A DNA stretch of 64,000 bases, from contig NZ_SNXR01000014.1 in assembly GCF_004362665.1 (NCBI RefSeq), positions 1 through 64,000 of the forward strand, given 5' to 3'. Positions 62,001-64,000 of the stretch are shown piece after piece. Each line of letters opens with the position of its first letter. Positions within the stretch are counted from its first letter, which is position 1. The notes under the pieces were generated by a model, which was not told the DNA's origin, made no database searches, and saw only the letters and a list, made by a program, of their open reading frames with translations. Made by a program: the position numbers and the translations under genes. The DNA is from Flavobacterium dankookense. GTDB lineage: Bacteria > Bacteroidota > Bacteroidia > Flavobacteriales > Flavobacteriaceae.

Positions 62001-62641
62001 TTTTTAGTGATTGTTTTATACAATTGATTCGGTTCATAATAAACACTTCCCGTTTCGTTAACCAATGCTATTTCATACAATCCTTTGGCTGGAACCCATG
62101 TAGCAGTAGCTTTATATAGTTTTACTTCGTTCGCAACATTGGTTTGATAATCAAAACGAATAGTATGCTTTTCAGCATTGTTCATTGCCCAATCATTGCC
62201 TGGTGCTGCTTGCTCTAAAACACGGTTTAGTGGTGAATTCTCCAATCGCTTTTCGCTATACGGATTAACATCACCATACCATGTTTGATACTGAGTAGCT
62301 TGCTCTTGTTTCAGCGTGTTACTATCCATAAACAGCATCGTGTTTTGCTGTGAGGCAAATGGTAAATATTCCATCGTTTGTCTACCGAAACCATCATATT
62401 CAATATGCGTGATGATATCTTTTGCTGTTGCTGATTGCGCTTTGGCTATTTGTTGTATAGGTCTTCCTAAACCATCAAAATAAGTGATACTTTGTGTTTT
62501 TTGAGCATCCGTTGGATTAGGTGTTACAGTCGTTGGTACTTTATAAGTAGTGTTCTTTATATAATTCTGGTCTGAGCTCGGCAATTGCCCATAAGCAAAG
62601 AAAGAAAATAATGTGGCGGTGATAAATAATAACTTTTTCAT
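59051..62641 (-). CDS. RHS repeat-associated core protein (DUF6443) with variable C-terminus
   Basis: 1196 aa. Signal peptide (ends FAYGQ). An N-terminal DUF6443-type region (KVPTTVTPNPTDAQKTQSITYFDGLGRPIQQIA) precedes YD-repeat segments, which form a large beta shell in the family. The RHS core motif YGARNYDPAIGRWMNIDPHSD and DPTGK (about 979-983) mark the boundary. Residues 984-1196 are the variable tip and carry TLGHEAFLHQ (His1100, Glu1101, His1105), a metalloprotease-like HExxxH. It follows the partial RHS gene by 6 bp. Confidence 0.85.
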   Translation of the reverse strand: MKKLLFITATLFSFFAYGQLPSSDQNYIKNTTYKVPTTVTPNPTDAQKTQSITYFDGLGRPIQQIAKAQSATAKDIITHIEYDGFGRQTMEYLPFASQQNTMLFMDSNTLKQEQATQYQTWYGDVNPYSEKRLENSPLNRVLEQAAPGNDWAMNNAEKHTIRFDYQTNVANEVKLYKATATWVPAKGLYEIALVNETGSVYYEPNQLYKTITKNENWKTADGDKNTTVEFKDKEGRVVLKRTYGSSIINNAETAAWHDTYYVYDIFGNLTYVIPPLVNTSLVITNDVLNDLCYQYQYDYRNRLVEKKLPGKQWEFIVYDKLDRVVMTGPALSPFTDLTGNGWMITKYDVFSRPILTAWMPGTVTSTTRKTNQDNRTSATLLNESKTTSNTTVNYVGFMYTNLSLPTSDYHVLTVNYYDNYDSGLLFSPTISYSVIHGQTLHNNTTSKPIGLPTVSWVRVPETSTLYKHEKSYTLYDTKGREIRTYKNNYLGGYTQTDKKLQLITGRVDFTETRHKRVTADAEIFVKDVFTYTDQERLLTHTHQIGTSGTPQLLAKNEYDELGQLISKQVGGTDTTTFIGLQKVDYSYNIRGWLKSINNINALAQSGNPTDLFAFKLNYNNVENESVYAGTKLYNGNISETYWRTNNDDVKRKYSYNYDELSRLKNAVYQRPEDASPLRDSYNESLSYDKNGNIKALQRNGEYDDVNYAFQIDQLEYTYHPTKHNQLMKVVDESINPNGFKDVANDKDDYSYDANGNMTIDNNKGITAITYNHLNLPTKITFGTSGRVEYLYNAFGSKVKKSFFKSGVFLPTVTDYLDGFQYAKVASAVVKLDFFPHAEGYVKNTVVGSANVYKYAFNYTDHLGNVRLSYGLNSENVLTVLEENNYYPFGLKHENYNVTKKEYDKYDGEIDLRGCVNCSYKYKYNGKEYQDELGLNMYDYGARNYDPAIGRWMNIDPHSDTYFSISNYGAFVNNPISFIDPTGKDILFWRVNQKSGEWEQVKFNQLDKNIQKGIEDFGKTKAGYEFLSSFANKGDKIGSLSFDKDGKYSNHDLQLNQVEGETGYEGRTNSPVIRKDKITFGINLNKDIESPQVNVAETLGHEAFLHQMQTLDGIISAFKKGGAGAAMDYDLKDFHSNPSGYKDHLALKDDVQGRAKRYFTYISQLKTVLNPIEVQKVVNKDIKKSYSVGVQDTPKKR

Positions 62642-62647
62642 CTTGCT

Positions 62648-64000
62648 TTAGTTTTGAGTTCTGTAATGGTATTCGTTCTCCGAAAGTATATTGCCTTGAT
62701 GGTCTTTTACCTGTTTTAATCGCCCAAAAGTATCATACTCATAAGTTGTTTTTTGTCCTTTCGGATCGGTTATCGTGCTTACGCCAATTAATGGTTTATA
62801 GGTCAGTGTAGTAATCATACTATTAGGAAATGAAGTTCTCAATGCGTTGAGTGATGTGAGTAGATTAGCTTCGTTATTATTTAAGTCGGACTTACTCTGA
62901 ATATCAGCAATGGTAGCAGCAGGTATTGAAGCATAAGCGATGTTTTCTAGTTTTGCAACGGGTTGCGTTTTATTGTAACCCCAAATATAACTGATCTTCA
63001 TTCCGTCTTTTTTCTCAACTTCTAGTGGGTTGCCGTTAGTTGTGTCAATCAGATTATATTTTACTCGATCTTCTAGGGCACCATTACCTTTGCTTGTTTT
63101 GATTAGTTCGGGTAGTAAAAAAATACCACTAGTCGTGTCCCAATCTTTATAAACAGTTTTCTGTTCATATATTTTAACATCATTTCTGTATGTTTCTATT
63201 TTTAGCGGTTTTGATATTATGTTTTTAAGAACTAAATTTTGAATATTTGGCTCATTACTCATTTCATTATCAACTGGATAATAATAATTAGTTATGATAG
63301 TATCATTGGTGGAACTTAACACTCTTTTACTTGATAGATTATTATTCCTATAATCATAATATTCGTTAGTTTCAAAATCACCGTTACTTTCATAAAATAT
63401 TGTTTTAACAGACTTTATAGCATCAAAACCTGTATAATTTTTAAAGTAAGGCGTTTTAAAACCAGCTCCTGCGGCGGTCCAATGGCCAGATGCCAGCATT
63501 ACTGGATTATCATCGGGTTGATATAAATTAAGGCCGTTTCCAGATATCACATTTCCATCTATTACTGGAATAAAATTAGATGCTCTATCAAAAACGAGAG
63601 CATTATCTGGATCAAATTCATTTTGATTAAAATAATCAGTAATAATATCTTCTACAAACCCCTTGTCATATTCTAAGTCTAAACCGTAATAATCATAAAT
63701 TGTCCTTTTTTTAATCGCATCGTTAATATAATCAGTTGTTGTCAAAAGTTTACCGCTTTGCCAAGGTTTAGGTTCATAAATCTTTAAGTGAGTCCTTAAA
63801 TAATGATCTGAAAATAAAGGGCTTGCAAAAGAATAAGTGTAATCCGTTTTCATATAATCATTATTATCATTCAAATTCATGATTTTTTTTGTAACTTTTT
63901 GATATCCAATATGAGAACCATGTGTTTTAATCATAGGAAGATTTGGCTCGGAAGATTTTTTTATTATGATTCTATTTATATGATTATTTGGATTTTGATT
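62648..64000 (-). CDS. RHS/YD-repeat protein, 5' end beyond the window
   Basis: The frame is open from its stop at 62648 to the right edge at 64000 (ATG at 63934 is internal), so the N-terminus is missing. About 450 residues are visible. Segments such as TYDYYG, DYRNNN and ISYIWGYNKTQPVAKLENIAY, and a C-terminal YD repeat TDPKGQKTTYEYDTFGRLKQVKDHQG, resemble the large proteins that precede DUF6443/RHS proteins in flavobacteria. Probably secreted together with the RHS protein downstream. Its full length and signal cannot be judged. Confidence 0.75.
   Translation of the reverse strand, partial: NQNPNNHINRIIIKKSSEPNLPMIKTHGSHIGYQKVTKKIMNLNDNNDYMKTDYTYSFASPLFSDHYLRTHLKIYEPKPWQSGKLLTTTDYINDAIKKRTIYDYYGLDLEYDKGFVEDIITDYFNQNEFDPDNALVFDRASNFIPVIDGNVISGNGLNLYQPDDNPVMLASGHWTAAGAGFKTPYFKNYTGFDAIKSVKTIFYESNGDFETNEYYDYRNNNLSSKRVLSSTNDTIITNYYYPVDNEMSNEPNIQNLVLKNIISKPLKIETYRNDVKIYEQKTVYKDWDTTSGIFLLPELIKTSKGNGALEDRVKYNLIDTTNGNPLEVEKKDGMKISYIWGYNKTQPVAKLENIAYASIPAATIADIQSKSDLNNNEANLLTSLNALRTSFPNSMITTLTYKPLIGVSTITDPKGQKTTYEYDTFGRLKQVKDHQGNILSENEYHYRTQN

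Noticed and set aside
1..64000. tRNA or rRNA genes
   Set aside because: No cloverleaf with a TTCRANNC T-loop and no rRNA core sequence was recognised in the intergenic regions; a small one could have been missed by eye.

Overview
The window looks like chromosome of a Flavobacterium-type Bacteroidota. It is strongly AT-rich and has few purine-rich ribosome binding sites. Its promoters fit the Bacteroidota pattern TTG-N17-23-TAnnTTTG. Marker families agree: gldA (gliding), a type IX secretion sorting domain, GLPGLI proteins, an ExbB-ExbD-ExbD-TonB operon, split MetH, an acyloxyacyl hydrolase and DUF6443/RHS proteins. No rRNA, tRNA, CRISPR array, integrase or complete insertion sequence was recognised.

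Layout. 1-4.7 kb: two leftward promoters, a LolE/FtsX-like permease, a NamZ-like lipoprotein and small conserved genes. 4.8-12.5 kb: DUF2059, queE with a TonB-like protein, then an exbB-exbD-exbD-tonB operon continuing into a PstS-like lipoprotein and a TPR protein. 12.9-21.6 kb: HerA-like ATPase, small membrane and cupin proteins, and the kynurenine genes kmo and kynU with a penicillin acylase and an arginase-family enzyme between them. 21.9-30.7 kb: queA, aroA, an SMR transporter, a MazG-like hydrolase, a large fused restriction-methylation protein behind a 21-nt palindromic tandem repeat, dtd and rsgA. 30.8-35.0 kb: a Phe/Tyr operon (pheA, aminotransferase, tyrA, DAHP synthase-chorismate mutase). 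35.2-39.9 kb: gldA and surface or secreted proteins. 40.0-50.6 kb: a methionine/SAM locus (metF, metH in two genes, hom, metX, metY, metK). 50.7-58.1 kb: a membrane protein, an outer-membrane barrel with two GLPGLI paralogues and a deoxynucleoside kinase. 58.4-64.0 kb: an RHS cassette running off the right edge.

The most striking content is in the long leaders of the amino-acid operons. pheA is preceded by a 30-codon leader peptide with an almost purely aromatic stretch (YYNYFFYFFF) and then an intrinsic terminator ending just before the pheA start. Late leader codons are complementary to the terminator's 5' arm, the classic layout of ribosome-mediated attenuation. metY-metX-hom is preceded by two such modules in series, with Met/Cys-rich leader peptides of 22 and 31 codons, each followed by its own terminator and each with a matching antiterminator segment. 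The metH-metF unit starts instead from its own promoter and a SAM-I riboswitch, and divergent metK carries a SAM-II riboswitch. One 10-kb methionine locus therefore appears to use three different sensing principles.

Other patterns are a structured intergenic element present three times with a compensatory base change, a family of short dispersed repeats (one copy read in frame inside the restriction-methylation gene), and an RHS protein whose variable C-terminus holds an HExxxH motif followed two bases later by a lipoprotein gene that may be its partner. All calls come from reading the sequence; no searches or folding programs were run.
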